DNA from: Castor canadensis
Taxonomy: Eukaryota > Chordata > Mammalia > Rodentia > Castoridae
Length of the DNA: 64,000 nt
NCBI RefSeq assembly: GCF_047511655.1
Contig: NC_133387.1
Location: forward strand, 43,256,853-43,320,852
Direction of reading: 5' to 3'
In this document: in pieces, positions 10,301-21,079 of the stretch
Layout: every line of letters begins with the position of its first letter
Position numbering within the stretch: position 1 is the first letter of the stretch
The notes under the pieces: generated by a model
Seen by the model: the letters and a program-made list of their open reading frames with translations, nothing else
Databases searched by the model: none
What the model was told of the DNA's origin: nothing
Program-made: the position numbers and the translations under genes

Positions 10301-12999
10301 AATTCCATTCCTTTGTCCTTACTACAAGAGCTGTAGTGTCGATCTCCAATTTCATGTGATCAAGGATCTCTTACCAAGATGCAATGAGAGCTTAGTCCTA
10401 GTAGCAGAAAAGCTCACTGACTAATGGACATATACCTCTGCTTATAACAGATTTTTACTTTATTATGTATTCAGCTGCCACTAATTCCTTCTGCTTTGTA
10501 GCTGGAAATTTAAAATGCTTCAAATTCTTTTTAGACTCCAGCACTGATTCCATGATCCCATCTTCAGTCTGAAAGAGTTCTTTTGATAGATCTCCTACTA
10601 CATCTCAAAAATTAGAGTGAAACGGGGATTGAAGAAGATACACCCTTTGTTTCTATATTCAAATCTGTTCCCTGACTTGCTTTTTGTAAAGATTTCATTT
10701 AGGAGTTGAATGCATCACTCCTCTACTACTAATTTCTGTTAGTCATCTTGCTTTAAGAGCAAAGGTGTAATTGCAGATTCACAATTTTGTACACCTTTAT
10801 GGTAGGCTATTTATTTTTAACTTTCTGCCATGAAGTAATTACATCCTCCTAAATGTAGTCCATTTTTCCTAGAAACTTAATTCACCACTATGGGGCTTCC
10901 TGAAATACTTCAACAATCTCAGTATCACTTAAAATTATACCTTTAAATGTACAGTGATTAGGAGAAAATTTACTTGCAATACTGGTAAGTTTCATTTTAA
11001 TTGAATCTAAGAAAAGATGTAGCAATATGCAAAACATGGCTAGAAAGTAATGAGTTGGACCCACAGGTTGTGTATAAAATTGCATCATTGTTTACACTAG
11101 AATGACTTTGAGAAAATTTAACACAGAATCTTCATTTGAATATGGTAAGTTTAGCTGATTAATATAGGCAAACTTAAGCATTTATTGATTACATTTTTAA
11201 TCACACAAAAAGGTACATGAGAACATTGGTATTTGTTGTGGGTCATTTCCTTGTCTAAAGACTTTATCAAGTAAAATTTTCATGGTGAAGCAATATTTTA
11301 TTTTGCTGATGCTTCAGGAGTATGTGGTAAATCTCCTAAAGACTAATTACTGTCTACCATCTTCCAAATTAATTAAGTTGTGTTCAAACAGAAAATTCCA
11401 TTATAGAAATTTCATGAGTGTTTATCACCAAATGGACCTTTGGTAATAATCATGAAAAAGCTAGAATATATGAGAACAAAATTAAACAACTAAAGGAATT
11501 CTGCTATAATAGAGAAACCAAAAAAAAAAAAACCCAGAAATCCTAAATTAAATCCATACTTAAAAATAAAGAATATCTAAGAAAGGAAAATTGTGTTTCA
11601 AATCAGTGCATAAATTTTTTCTTTAGATGAGTAAGTCATGTAAGTCTAGTTACATAAAATTGCAATGTTGTTTCTAGTTCTTATACTCATTAGAGAGCTA
11701 ATGAATGACAAATTTTGTACAGTAAAACATACAGTAAGAATATTTATAATCTTTCAATGTTCTCAGTACAGACAAACCCAGAGAATATCTTTTCTCTAAA
11801 CTGCAAACAAAATACTCTAACTTTGTGTCCTCATTTCTAATCTATGAGAGATAATAAAATCAATCTGCATAAAAAATTAAACATCAACTGTGAGAGTGTT
11901 TGATGACCATATTTAATTTAGCAAAAGAAAATATATTTGTTTGGTACATATATTCCAAATACTTATTTCCATTCACAAATGGAGCTCAAAGAGGTTGCAT
12001 GAGTTGGTCACAGCATACAAAAAATGAAAGAACCACTTGAAAATGGAAGTCAGTTTTTATACAATTCTGTGTCCAGGTAGGTCTTCTAAAACCTTCAAGA
12101 TGATTGAATGAATGCTTCATAGACATTTTTGTTTCCTTACATCATTTTTAATATAAGAAAGTGATAAAACATATACAAATTAAATAAATACTGAATTTTT
12201 AATCTAACAACTATTCTCTGAACTGGTTAACCATTTATTTTATGGTCACTAATATTTAACCAATGCCACAAATTGATCACAGCAAAACTTATATCATCAT
12301 CTTTTAGCATTGTGATTATACATTACATCAAGGTCTGAGTTTAGTTTAACTATTGCAATTAGAAGCATTAGCTAACATATTTGTTAACAAGCATATTTTG
12401 AAAATATACTGGCAAACACTTGTTTGTGTTATAAGATTGCTAATATGTGTCATTTGAGCTTCCCCATGTGTCATTTATTCATAAAATAGTTTATCACAAT
12501 GGATCCCATTGAAAAAATCATAATTTCTATTTCCATTTAATATATAGAATGACTAAAACAAGGGCTCTAATTTAGTATCTGATGATGAAATGGTGACCAC
12601 AATTTAAAGGACTTGCTTCTTGTAATCAAATTATATAGGTTAAAGATAAGAAATGTGCATATGTGTATGTTGGGGGAAGAAACTGCTATATATTTTTTAG
12701 ATGGTATAACAATTAAAATGAGAAGAGATAAACAGTTGTATATATGACTATGTACTACTTTTAAGATATTATCCTGTCACAGACCTAAAAGATTTAGAGA
12801 GGTGAGTCATGTCAATATTTGGATAAAGTGTGTTCTAAGCCTAGGAAACAATAAGTATAAACTCCCTAAAATGGAATGGTTTGTGTTTTTTTGAGGACTA
12901 GCAAAAAGTTTGGTGTGGGCAGACTGAATCAAACAAAACTGGGTGAGTGGAATAGATAGAAAAGGAGGACAGAAATAAATGGTAGCTAGATTATTTAGT
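10301..12999. other. Long unique AT-rich stretch, no gene seen
   Basis: About 2.7 kb holds no open frame beyond 66 codons, no recognised SINE, LINE or LTR copy, and only a short A-run near 11519-11532. It may hold old, unrecognisable repeats. Confidence 0.45.
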
Positions 13000-13520
13000 T
13001 TTCATAAAATAAGGACCTTGGATTTTACTCTGAGTGAGATGGAAAGCTATTGCAGAGTTTCTAGTAAAACTATGAGATTGAAATTTTATGATGTGTCCTA
13101 AAGAATCACTGGTTACAGTGTGGAGAAAAATAACTGAAAGAGAACTAGGTCATGACTAATTAAAAGGCACTTGAAATTATCAATGGGTACATACCAAGAG
13201 GTTAATGGTTATCATGACAAGGAGTGTTCTAATCTCTTTTAGGAAAATACTGGAAGTAAATTCTACTTTGCTGGCTCATTAAATGCAGAGTAAGAAAGAG
13301 ACAGGAGTAGAGGAGGCTCCAAAGGCTTGACAGAATGCCAATAAGAATGGCATTACCAAATAAGCAAAGACTGAAAAAAGAGTTTTGAAGTAAGTCTGAA
13401 ATAAATTTTAGATATCCAAGGGGATATATTGACTGAAAAGATTATACAATATTAGACTTGGAATTCAGGGAATCTGTCTGGGGATGAGTTGGAAAGCTGT
13501 GTCACTGTTATCAGGGATGA
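13000..13520 (+). repeat. Ancient dispersed mammalian repeat (family not named)
   Basis: The phrase GATTTTACTCTGAGTGAGATGGAAAGC and what follows it resembles a very old, widely dispersed mammalian repeat. A diverged second copy at 21105-21210 aligns over about 70 bases, and a short antisense piece may lie at 58500-58560. I could not name the family with confidence. Confidence 0.4.
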
Positions 13521-13739
13521 TATTTAAAGATATGAAGAGTGATAAAAATCATCCTAGTTGAAAAAAAGAAAGAACACTAAGGACTGAGCCCTGGGACTCT
13601 TCAGGTCTGGACTATAGAAAGGAAAGAAGCTGGGGAGGAAAACTAACATTGTTAAATTAGTAAGATCTCCACAGTTTCTTTCTATCTTTCTTTTTTTTTT
13701 TTTGTAAGAATGATCAACACATGCTCTATCCTCCCACAT

Positions 13740-13925
13740 TTTTTATTTTTTGATGTGGTACTGGTGATTGAACAAATTGCCTCTCTCAAAGCTTTCTACC
13801 ACTTGAACCACACCCATAGTCCTTTAATTGTATTTCTGTATACTGATTTTTGAAATAGAGTCTCCCTATCCTCCTGCCTCTGTCTCTCAAGTAGCCAAGA
13901 TTACGGGTATGCACCATTCCCTGCC
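13740..13925 (-). mobile_element. B1-ID composite SINE, antisense
   Basis: The antisense ID part (GATTGAACAAATTGCC, CTACCACTTGAACCAC) is followed by an antisense B1-like part (TTTTGAAATAGAGTCTC, TCTCTCAAGTAGCCAAGATTACGG). It is diverged from the better-kept copies. Confidence 0.75.
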
Positions 13926-13934
13926 TTCTCTTAC

Positions 13935-14176
13935 AAAGTTTAAGTGCAAAGTACAGTGTTGTTAACTAAAGGCACAATGTTGTACAGATCTTTAGAACTT
14001 ACCTATCATAAGTGAAACTTTATACCATTTGAAAAACAACTCCTTATTTCCACCACCCTCAGTCCCATAAAACCAATATTATGTTCTCTCCTACTATAGT
14101 TTAGCTGTTATAGATACCTCACATAGTATCTATAGATACTATGTAGAATCATGCAGTATTTTTCCTTATATGGCTG
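13935..14176 (-). mobile_element. Ancient L1 (L1M-type) 3' region, antisense, part 1
   Basis: The landmarks are antisense L1M 3'UTR phrases: GTTGTTAACTAAAGGCACAATG, TCTTTAGAACTTA and CCATTTGAAAAACAAC. The copy breaks at about 14176 where an LTR-like insertion begins, and it resumes at 14817. Confidence 0.7.
14121..14144. repeat. Perfect 24-base palindrome
   Basis: The left arm ACATAGTATCTA is followed immediately by its exact reverse complement, with no spacer. It lies in the old L1, 34 bases before the LTR-like insertion. Confidence 0.9.
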
Positions 14177-14177
14177 G

Positions 14178-14810
14178 TGTTCTGGAAAATCTAGTCCCAG
14201 TATAGGAGAAATGGCTGTAACATTTTACCAAACCAAAAATGCAGATAGACACTTGCAGGATTTTACAATATGATTTATTGGGGACTTACTGAGAGTAGTA
14301 TGGTTCTGGGAGCCAGCAAGACCAGGTAGATCTACATAATTTGGATCAGAAATTGTATAGCTATCCTTATCTCAACCAGCAAAAACCCTTGTTCCTTCCT
14401 ATTATGGCTTATACTCTCTCTACAACAAATTAGAAATAAGGGCAAAATAGTTTCTGCTAGGTATTGAGGGGGCGAAGGGAGAGGGAGGGGGTGGAGTGGG
14501 TGGTAAGGGAGGGGATGGGGGCAGGGGGGAGAAATGACCCAAGCCTTGTATGCACATATGAATAATAAAATTAAAAAATAAATAAATAAATAAAAAGAAA
14601 TTGTATGATTATAAAATGGCCAGGACCACAGTGATTTCACCCAAGCTGGAAGGTACCTAGTTTATCATGAGCTAATATCAAAGAGTTAGTTCATTCCTGG
14701 TGCCAATGTGCTCTCATAAAGCTGATACCACTCTAATGGTTTTTCCTATATATAGTATGATGGGAAAATATGCAGGAAAAAAAATAACAAGGTTTACTGA
14801 GAATTAGTCA
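14178..14810 (-). mobile_element. Probable solo ERV LTR, antisense, split by a young L1
   Basis: This block interrupts an old L1. It begins TG and ends CA, and it is flanked by TGGCTG at 14171-14176 and 14811-14816, as expected for the 6-base duplication of class II ERVs. One extra G precedes the left edge. Removing the nested L1 (14359-14606) leaves about 386 bases, an ordinary LTR length. On the minus strand it has an AT-rich TATA-like element (CTATATATAG near 14750) and a CCCCAATAAATC polyadenylation signal near 14275. No gag, pol or env sequence accompanies it. The subfamily was not identified. Confidence 0.55.
14359..14595 (+). mobile_element. 5'-truncated young L1 3'UTR with 11-base target duplication
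   Basis: It starts AGCTATCCTTATCTC and contains the G-rich polypurine tract (14468-14532), GTATGCACATATGAATAATAAA and an A-rich tail with AAAT repeats. AGAAATTGTAT occurs perfectly at 14348-14358 and 14596-14606, defining the insertion exactly at 237 bases. It sits inside the LTR-like block, so it is the youngest layer. Confidence 0.9.
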
Positions 14811-14816
14811 TGGCTG

Positions 14817-15330
14817 CTGTCATTCCACGAATCCATACAACTGGCTTATTTCAATTAGCATGATGTCCTCCAGGATCATCCAGGTGGTCACAATGGCATC
14901 TTCTCTAAAGACAAATAATATCTCACTTATGTATATTCCATACTTTCTTTGTCAATTCATTCATTGTGAACATTTTTGTTGTTCCTCTATGTTAGTTATT
15001 ATGAGTAATGATGCAATGAACATAGAGGTGCAGGTATATATCTGAGATTTTGATTTGAATTATTTTGCATGTATACCCAGAAGTGGGGTTGCTGCAGTTC
15101 TACTTTTTAAAAATTTTTTAGAATCTCCCCCATAGTCTCTGAATAACAGCTCCCCCATAGTCTCTGAATAACAGCAATGTACATGAATTTGAATTTCTCT
15201 GCATCCTTGCCGAAATAAGGCATGCATAATATAGTCATCCTTTTATATTTCATTGCAATGTTGATTTGCATTTCTCTGATAATAATGTTGAGTATCTTTA
15301 CTTTCTTGTTGGACATGTGTGTCTTCCTTG
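14817..15330 (-). mobile_element. Ancient L1 (L1M-type), antisense, part 2
   Basis: It resumes the old L1 with TTCAATTAGCATGATGTCCTCC, then 'ATGATGCAATGAACATAGAGG', 'TACCCAGAAGTGGGG' and 'ATTTGCATTTCTCTGATAA'. These are antisense C-terminal ORF2 and 3' phrases of old L1s. It carries a 25-base tandem duplication at 15125-15174. Confidence 0.75.
15125..15174. repeat. Perfect 25-base tandem duplication
   Basis: The unit beginning CTCCCCCATAGTC and ending GAATAACAG is present twice head-to-tail with no mismatch, inside the old L1. It is a recent local slippage or repair event. Confidence 0.95.
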
Positions 15331-15384
15331 GAAAAATTTCAAAGCATATACATCAAGTGCAAAAATGGATAGTGTAACTGTCCC

Positions 15385-15575
15385 TTAAAAGCTTCTAAAC
15401 AAAAAAAGAAATGACAGAATGATAAAAAAATCTATGGAACTGAGGAAAATATTTTCATTTTATATATAGAAAGGGATAAATTTCCAAGATATATAAGAAA
15501 TTCCTATACTCAATAGCAAATATACCAATAACCTGACAAAATGGACAAAGGATTTGAAAGATATTTTTTAGTTTT
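15385..15575 (+). mobile_element. Ancient L1 ORF2 fragment, sense
   Basis: The phrases AAAGCTTCTAAAC, then 'GAAAATATTTTCATTTTATATATAGAAAGG', 'AAATTCCTATACTCAATAGCAAA' and 'TGACAAAATGGACAAAGGATTTGAA' follow the order of an old L1 ORF2 segment near its C-terminus. It is opposite in orientation to the preceding L1. Confidence 0.65.
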
Positions 15576-15639
15576 TTATGGGACAACTAGAAACATAATA
15601 TTATCAAACCACCATTAAAGTCCAGTGTGAAGATAGAAT

Positions 15640-15684
<45 letters not shown>

Positions 15685-15711
15685 ATACATATATGTGTGT
15701 ATGTGTGTATG
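15640..15711. repeat. (AT)n-(GT)n compound microsatellite
   Basis: About 12 AT repeats pass into 10 GT repeats and then into interrupted GT/AT. It explains the low-complexity reverse-strand frame at 15587-15793. Confidence 0.95.
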
Positions 15712-15712
15712 T

Positions 15713-16789
15713 TATTTCTTCTTTGAAGACATCAGAAGATATTGATGTAAGTAGGATACCAGTTGATAAGATTATGTGGTGATAAAAACTCATTTATAGG
15801 ACTCTAGACTTCCAATGTCCTTTTCTTTCTTCTTTTACCTGTTTCTCCAAAGGAGTAAAATCATACATTCTGTGGTACTCCACCTATGCCTGTGCTTCTC
15901 CTTCCTTTACTTTCTTCTAGAATCTGCTATTCTCTTTGTGGTAAAAGGAAATACTAACTATATGAAATCTACACATTCCCATTCACAAGAAGTAGTGTAT
16001 TGTGTTATTACAATGTCCATCCTATTTTGGAAAAAGAAATTATCATATTATTTAAAATCAAGACTAAATTTCTACTGATGAATTTCTAAAATCTTAAAAT
16101 ACCTCACAGAGCTTCCTACATATTGGATCATAAGAATTACATTTCTAGGTTATTTGAAGGTTTTGTTAAGAATGTATTTTCTCTTACTCTATTACTTTAT
16201 ATACAAATTCAGATTGTTCTCTATCAGAGCCAAAACACCAGTTAGGATTTGGCATAGCTTAGTTTGGATGAAGGGAATGGTATATTCTTTTTAAACTTCA
16301 AATAATGGGCTATCTATCCTTAAAAAGGACAATTATACAGTCAGAGTTATTTTGAGTCATCTGGGCTGCACCAGGGATTACCATCAAACAAAGCACAAGT
16401 TGTAGATTTCCTAAGAAGTATATCTAAGATTTTAAGTGTTCCCAAGTGATGTTATCTAACTTTATACTGCCTACCTTTTTTTCTTGTTTGGAGCAGAACC
16501 AGTAGGACATATAAAGAATATTGGAGCAAACCTGAATTTAAAGCTTTTCAGTGCCATGCTTACTAACATTCATGTATGTTTTGAGATAAAGATGAGTAAA
16601 GTATCCTAATAGGGAAACACTGAGAAAATTCTACTATAAGAACATTTTGCAACAATATCACTATCTTTTGAATAAATCAGAATGTAAAAATAAATAGTGT
16701 GACCATTGGCAGGTTATTCAATTTCTCTGACTTGAATAATTTTTGCAGACTTCTTGTGAAGATCACTATTTAATGAATATGACATTCTG
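15713..16789. other. Unique stretch with a possible MIR
   Basis: There is no gene. At about 16690-16790 the run GTGTGACCATTGGCAGGTTATTCAATTTCTCTGA resembles the core of a sense MIR, but it is too degraded to be sure. The 87-codon frame at 15815-16078 has no family signature. Confidence 0.4.
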
Positions 16790-17275
16790 AATACAATGCC
16801 TATTCTATTCAAGCCTGTTAACATCACCATAAGAAGGGGACTAAGGTAAAAAGGAGAAAAATGTAGGGGATGTACCAATTCAGGATATAATACATATATA
16901 CATGGAAATGTCATATCTATGCAGGAGAAAACTCCCTGTATAGCTATCTTAAACAAACAATAATGCCTTTTTTTCAAAAAAGAAGACTGAAAGGCTAACA
17001 AAGGTCCTGTCTACAGGTTAGTACCAGTGGGAGGGGGAGGACATAAGGAAAGGGTGAAGAAGGGCAAATATGGTAGATATATTATGTATTCATGTATAAA
17101 AATGGAACAATGAGACCTGTTGAAACTATTCTAAGAAGGGAGAGAAGGGGGATAAAGGATAATGATGAAGGTGGTCAATATAACTATTTCTTATAAACAC
17201 TTTTGTAAATGTCACAATGTAGCTCAAGTACAACAATAATATGCTAATAAGAATTAAAAAAATAAAATAATTTGA
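16790..17275 (+). mobile_element. L1 3'UTR (second subfamily), sense
   Basis: The ordered landmarks are GGGGATGTACCAATTCAGG, CTCCCTGTATAGCTATCTTAA, a GGGAGGGGGAGGA purine run, TGAGACCTGTTGAAACTATTC, 'AAATGTCACAATGTAGC' and a final AATAAAATAA. Its 3' end differs from the CATATGAATAATAAA family, so a second L1 3'UTR lineage is present in this genome. Confidence 0.7.
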
Positions 17276-17794
17276 ATATTAGATAGCTCTCTGTTTTCAC
17301 ACACTCCCAATCCTATTTCCCTCAAGACATGTGCTTTCTACTTTTTTCTTATCACATGATTAGATTATAATCCTGATTTTTATGATTTAGATATTTTTGA
17401 ATCCTTTGTTCATAACTCTAATCATTACAATATTTACATTTTTGTTGCTAACTTGAAAATACTTGGCTTTGAATTCTTGTGGATGTAAGTTAAGTGAGGC
17501 CACATATGACTTGGACTCAGTTAGAAACATGTCTCAGAATCACCCATGAAGGAAATAATGATACAGTAATTAGGAATAATGCATGAAGTGGTTCTCATGC
17601 TTTTCCTTGTCTGTGCAATACTAGGCAAAGAAAATGAGTAATATTTTATCACATGGGTGAAGAAAGAGAACAAAATATTTGAAAGTTGATTCTCAATAGA
17701 AATAAGTCTTTAGGAAGTCACAGCAATGTAAGTTCATTTATCCCAGTAAGTACAAAGACAATAGGAAATAGTAAACAAGAGACTATTTAGAAAT
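17276..17794. other. Unique stretch
   Basis: No gene, repeat family or regulatory element can be supported here. Confidence 0.45.
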
Positions 17795-17858
17795 TATCTA
17801 GCTAGCTAGTTAGCTATCATCTATATATCATCTATCTATCAATCATCTATCTATCTAG
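17795..17858. repeat. GCTA / ATCT tetranucleotide microsatellite
   Basis: Short GCTA repeats pass into interrupted ATCT repeats. Confidence 0.9.
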
Positions 17859-17929
17859 GCTCTTTAGAACACCCAAAAGTCATACATTCTTATCTGTCTA
17901 CATACCTATTGTGAATTCTTGTCATTTTA

Positions 17930-18391
17930 TGTTGTCTCGGCATCCATTTTGAATATGTTAGACTTTATCATATGATAAACAGCATAACCACTCATGACAG
18001 AATTTCTGATTTCTACTTTCTCTGATTTCCTCAAAGTGGAGGATCCAGACTTCTACCTTAATGTGACTGCTTTCTGATGACCACCTCCCCATGGGACCAT
18101 TACATAAAACATACTCACTTACTTCATTGACCCCCATATGCTGCACATACAGCAGTTATAGTACAGTGACCACCTCTCTGTCACAGTCACACTCCACTGG
18201 CTCCTGTCTTCTTGGTATTAACACACCAATTAGTACTACCTTCAGAAAACCTGCTGGTGTAACAACTTGGACCCTAATAAAGTCTTTGCGATCAGGTCCC
18301 CCAATTCCTTTTACTTACTAGTTCTGCATGCCCTTCTCCTTGCCTCTATGCGGTATATTGCCCACTTCTTTCTGGGATCTCTAAGTAACAA
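17930..18391 (+). mobile_element. Possible solo LTR, sense
   Basis: The block starts TGTTGTCTCGGCATCCATTTTG, an LTR-like opening. It contains CCTAATAAAGTCTTTGCG (a polyadenylation signal with a GT-rich follow-on near 18272) and could end at GTAACA near 18391. It is richer in C and G than its flanks. I could not find a matching target-site duplication, so this is a suggestion only. The overlapping short frames on both strands are not coding. Confidence 0.3.
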
Positions 18392-20040
18392 AAAAATGTT
18401 CCAGCAGAGAATAGAATGCTCTTTTGTTTTGGACAATAATGGATGCTGGTTGCAGAGGCTTAGGTAGGATGCAAGGAATAGGGAGATGATTATTAAAGGA
18501 TACAAAGTCTCAAGAGACCTAAGTTTGTTTCTTTGTTTTGTGATTTATTTCACAGTGTGGTGAATACAGTTCATAATAGTGTATTATAGATTTCAAATTA
18601 CTAAAAGGATAAATTTCAAATGTTTTTAGCAAAAAAAATAAATATTTGAGGCAATTGATACGTTAATTTGCTTGATCTAATTATTGCACATTTTTCATAA
18701 ATCATAAAATTACTGGGCATTCCATAAATACATACAATTATAAGTTGTCATTTTATAACAAAATTTGAAAAGAACTTATTACAAGAAAAAATGTTTTGCT
18801 ATTTCATGTGTTTTGATGGTGCTGTCTCCTTTGTGTCACCTGAGTGGCACACCTGAACCTATCATCCCAGTCGGCTAATCTAAAGAAGTAGTTTCCTTGG
18901 TAGATATAAACTAGCAACAGGTCAAGCAAGAGCCACAAGAATAGCTTCCACTATAAATAAAATTCTTTTGAGAGGATTACCTGGTTACAGGTCAACCACT
19001 TAACCACTGACCATGTTAAAGTATCTTATAAAAGGTACATTATAAACATCCATGACCATGTCTCCTGGAAAGCTGTTAAGGTAGCACTAAAATTTATAGG
19101 CACTCTCCAGAGACCTCAAGACAAAATTAGAGGAAATCAACCCCCATCCCACCCATGTACACATAAAATAGATAAGGGTAAGAAAAATAGCATTGATTTC
19201 AGTCACTTGGAAAGTGTTATATTTCTATCTAAGATAAAATTAGAAGAAAATGTGGCAGGCTTGAAAGCATTGTCAAGTATATTACTTGCCATTTAGCATA
19301 CCCTTGTGTTGAAATTGCTAATAAAACTTATAACGCAGTTTCTTAATGTAGACTGTTATTAGATAATGAAGGATGGGAAATGAAAAGTCATTTATGTAGT
19401 GTACTTTTCTGAAAGAGTTGTCCTTTTGCAGTTTCATAATTATGGTAGAAAAATTAGAATTTATTTCTGCTGATAGACATTCCTTAGACTGGTTATTTAC
19501 CTACCACCTTTCCTTTTCACACTCTTTCTGATTTTGACCTTAGACTGAGCCAGCAATTTGGATCAGCTCTGTTTAAAATGAGATCCATTTGCTCTTTCCT
19601 GTTTTAATCAGCCTCAGAGTGAGATTGGAATAGAGTGTATAATCATCTGATGGAGCAATGTTTGCCAGTCTGTTTCACCAGCTTGAGTCCATGAATAAGA
19701 GACAATTTTGAAGTGAAAGGGTTCCTCCATTTACCAAGCAAACAGAGGGAGGTAAGTAGTTTTTCCAGAAATGTAGAAGTGGTTTCTTCATAAAGTTCAT
19801 GTACTAGAGAGAATCACTGAGTAAATTCTCCACAGTAATGTTCCAGAATTCATTTTTAAAAAGTTGTTTATTTCAGAATATAAGTTCAACATTTGTACAA
19901 AATATAGAAACCAGTGCAGGAGGTTAAAAAAGCTGTTCTGCTGTAATAGTGTAATTTGTTTCTTGGCCATTAAATGAGAATGCTGGGGTTTTAATTCCAC
20001 TATTTGGTTTCCAGCATCTACTATAATTAATTTTCTCTTA
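18392..20040. other. Unique stretch; 19490-19740 looks like conserved non-coding DNA
   Basis: There is no repeat and no long frame. The segment 19490-19740 has balanced composition and little simple sequence, with motif-like runs such as GTTTTAATCAGCC and ATAATCATCTGATGG, unlike the A-rich DNA around it. Whether it is conserved cannot be seen from one sequence. Confidence 0.35.
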
Positions 20041-20262
20041 TTTTGTTACCATAGAATCAAATGGAAACTAATGATGTGGAACCCAACATTGTCAAGGCTG
20101 TGATGAGCTTCATCTACGAGGTGGGGAAGCTCTTCCATCTGACAAAATGGCAGATGACTTGAATGTTTCTGACAATGCTGGGGTCCTGTGCCTTGTGGCA
20201 ATGTTCTGCTCGAATTAGACCACCCAGGGATTGCAGTTCCAAACCAAAGCTGTTTTAAATCT
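20041..20262 (+). pseudogene. Exon-like or processed-pseudogene fragment, gene not identified
   Basis: A pyrimidine-rich tract ends in CATAG (20050-20054), a plausible 3' splice site. It is followed by higher-GC sequence with good codon texture. One frame (20061-20162, 33 codons) contains VKAVMSFIYEVGKLFHL. A second frame (20147-20218, 24 codons) begins MADDLNVSDNAGVL, as if a frameshift near 20130-20145 split one original reading frame. I do not recognise the protein. Alternatives are a decayed exon, a short retrocopy or chance. The reverse-strand 73-codon frame over the same bases shows no domain. Confidence 0.3.
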
Positions 20263-21079
20263 TTCATTGCTTGCTTCTGTACTTTTTTTTGTCAGCTTCA
20301 TAACATATCGACTTATTCTATGTATACTTCTTTTATCTGATTTTTCAGAGCTAGAAAGTTTAGGGTACCCTAATAAATGTTACAGTGTTTCTTAACACCA
20401 TCACATTAACATGCACCAAAGTGTTTTTAAAAACCCATAAAATTTAATTTATAGATTCTATATTCTAATTACTGAAAAAGATTAGAAACCTTTTTTTGAA
20501 TTTGAACTATTTAAGAAGTTATTTAATTCCTCAGAAGACAAAAAGAAAGCATTAAACCAAACACTTCTGTTGATAATTAATAGCAAAAGAGATTTTCTTG
20601 ATTTGATGGAAGTGAGAGCAATTCATAATGTGACTATGTTACTATAAAGCTTGTGAAAATCAGGGAAAAATATTAGACATGGGTGAATAAAGAACCTTTT
20701 ACAAAGTACATATAAAAAAATTCAAGATAGTATTACATTCAAACTTAAGAAAATTATCCACTCAGAAGGAATGGTTGATGTAGATATTAAGTGAACTCTT
20801 CTGTGAGCTTGAAAATCTGGAAGTTTAACAGTCATTTTAGAACACCATTTGAAATCATAAAACAAATATCAAGGAAGACTATACATGAACAAGTATATAC
20901 ATAAGTAAGAATTAGGTGTGGTGTGATAAGGAACAGAAATTCTTCAGTTTAAGAAGCTTGAGTAAGAGTGTGAGAACATGTCATTTTAGAGAAACCTATG
21001 GGAGACCAGTGTTACAGAAATGCAGTTGTAAAAAGAATGCTACAAATGAGAGAAATAAAGTCGGCAGAGATAAGGTTTA
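20263..21079. other. Unique AT-rich stretch
   Basis: Nothing supported; no frame or repeat family is recognised. Confidence 0.45.

Noticed and set aside
13935-15330. Complete endogenous retrovirus
   Set aside because: Only a solo LTR-like block is present; no internal gag, pol or env region is seen.
15587-15793. 68-codon reverse-strand frame rich in Thr-His and Ile-Tyr
   Set aside because: It is a translation of the AT/GT microsatellite.
18091-18505. Cluster of short frames on both strands
   Set aside because: Mutual overlap in a possible LTR; none shows a protein signature.
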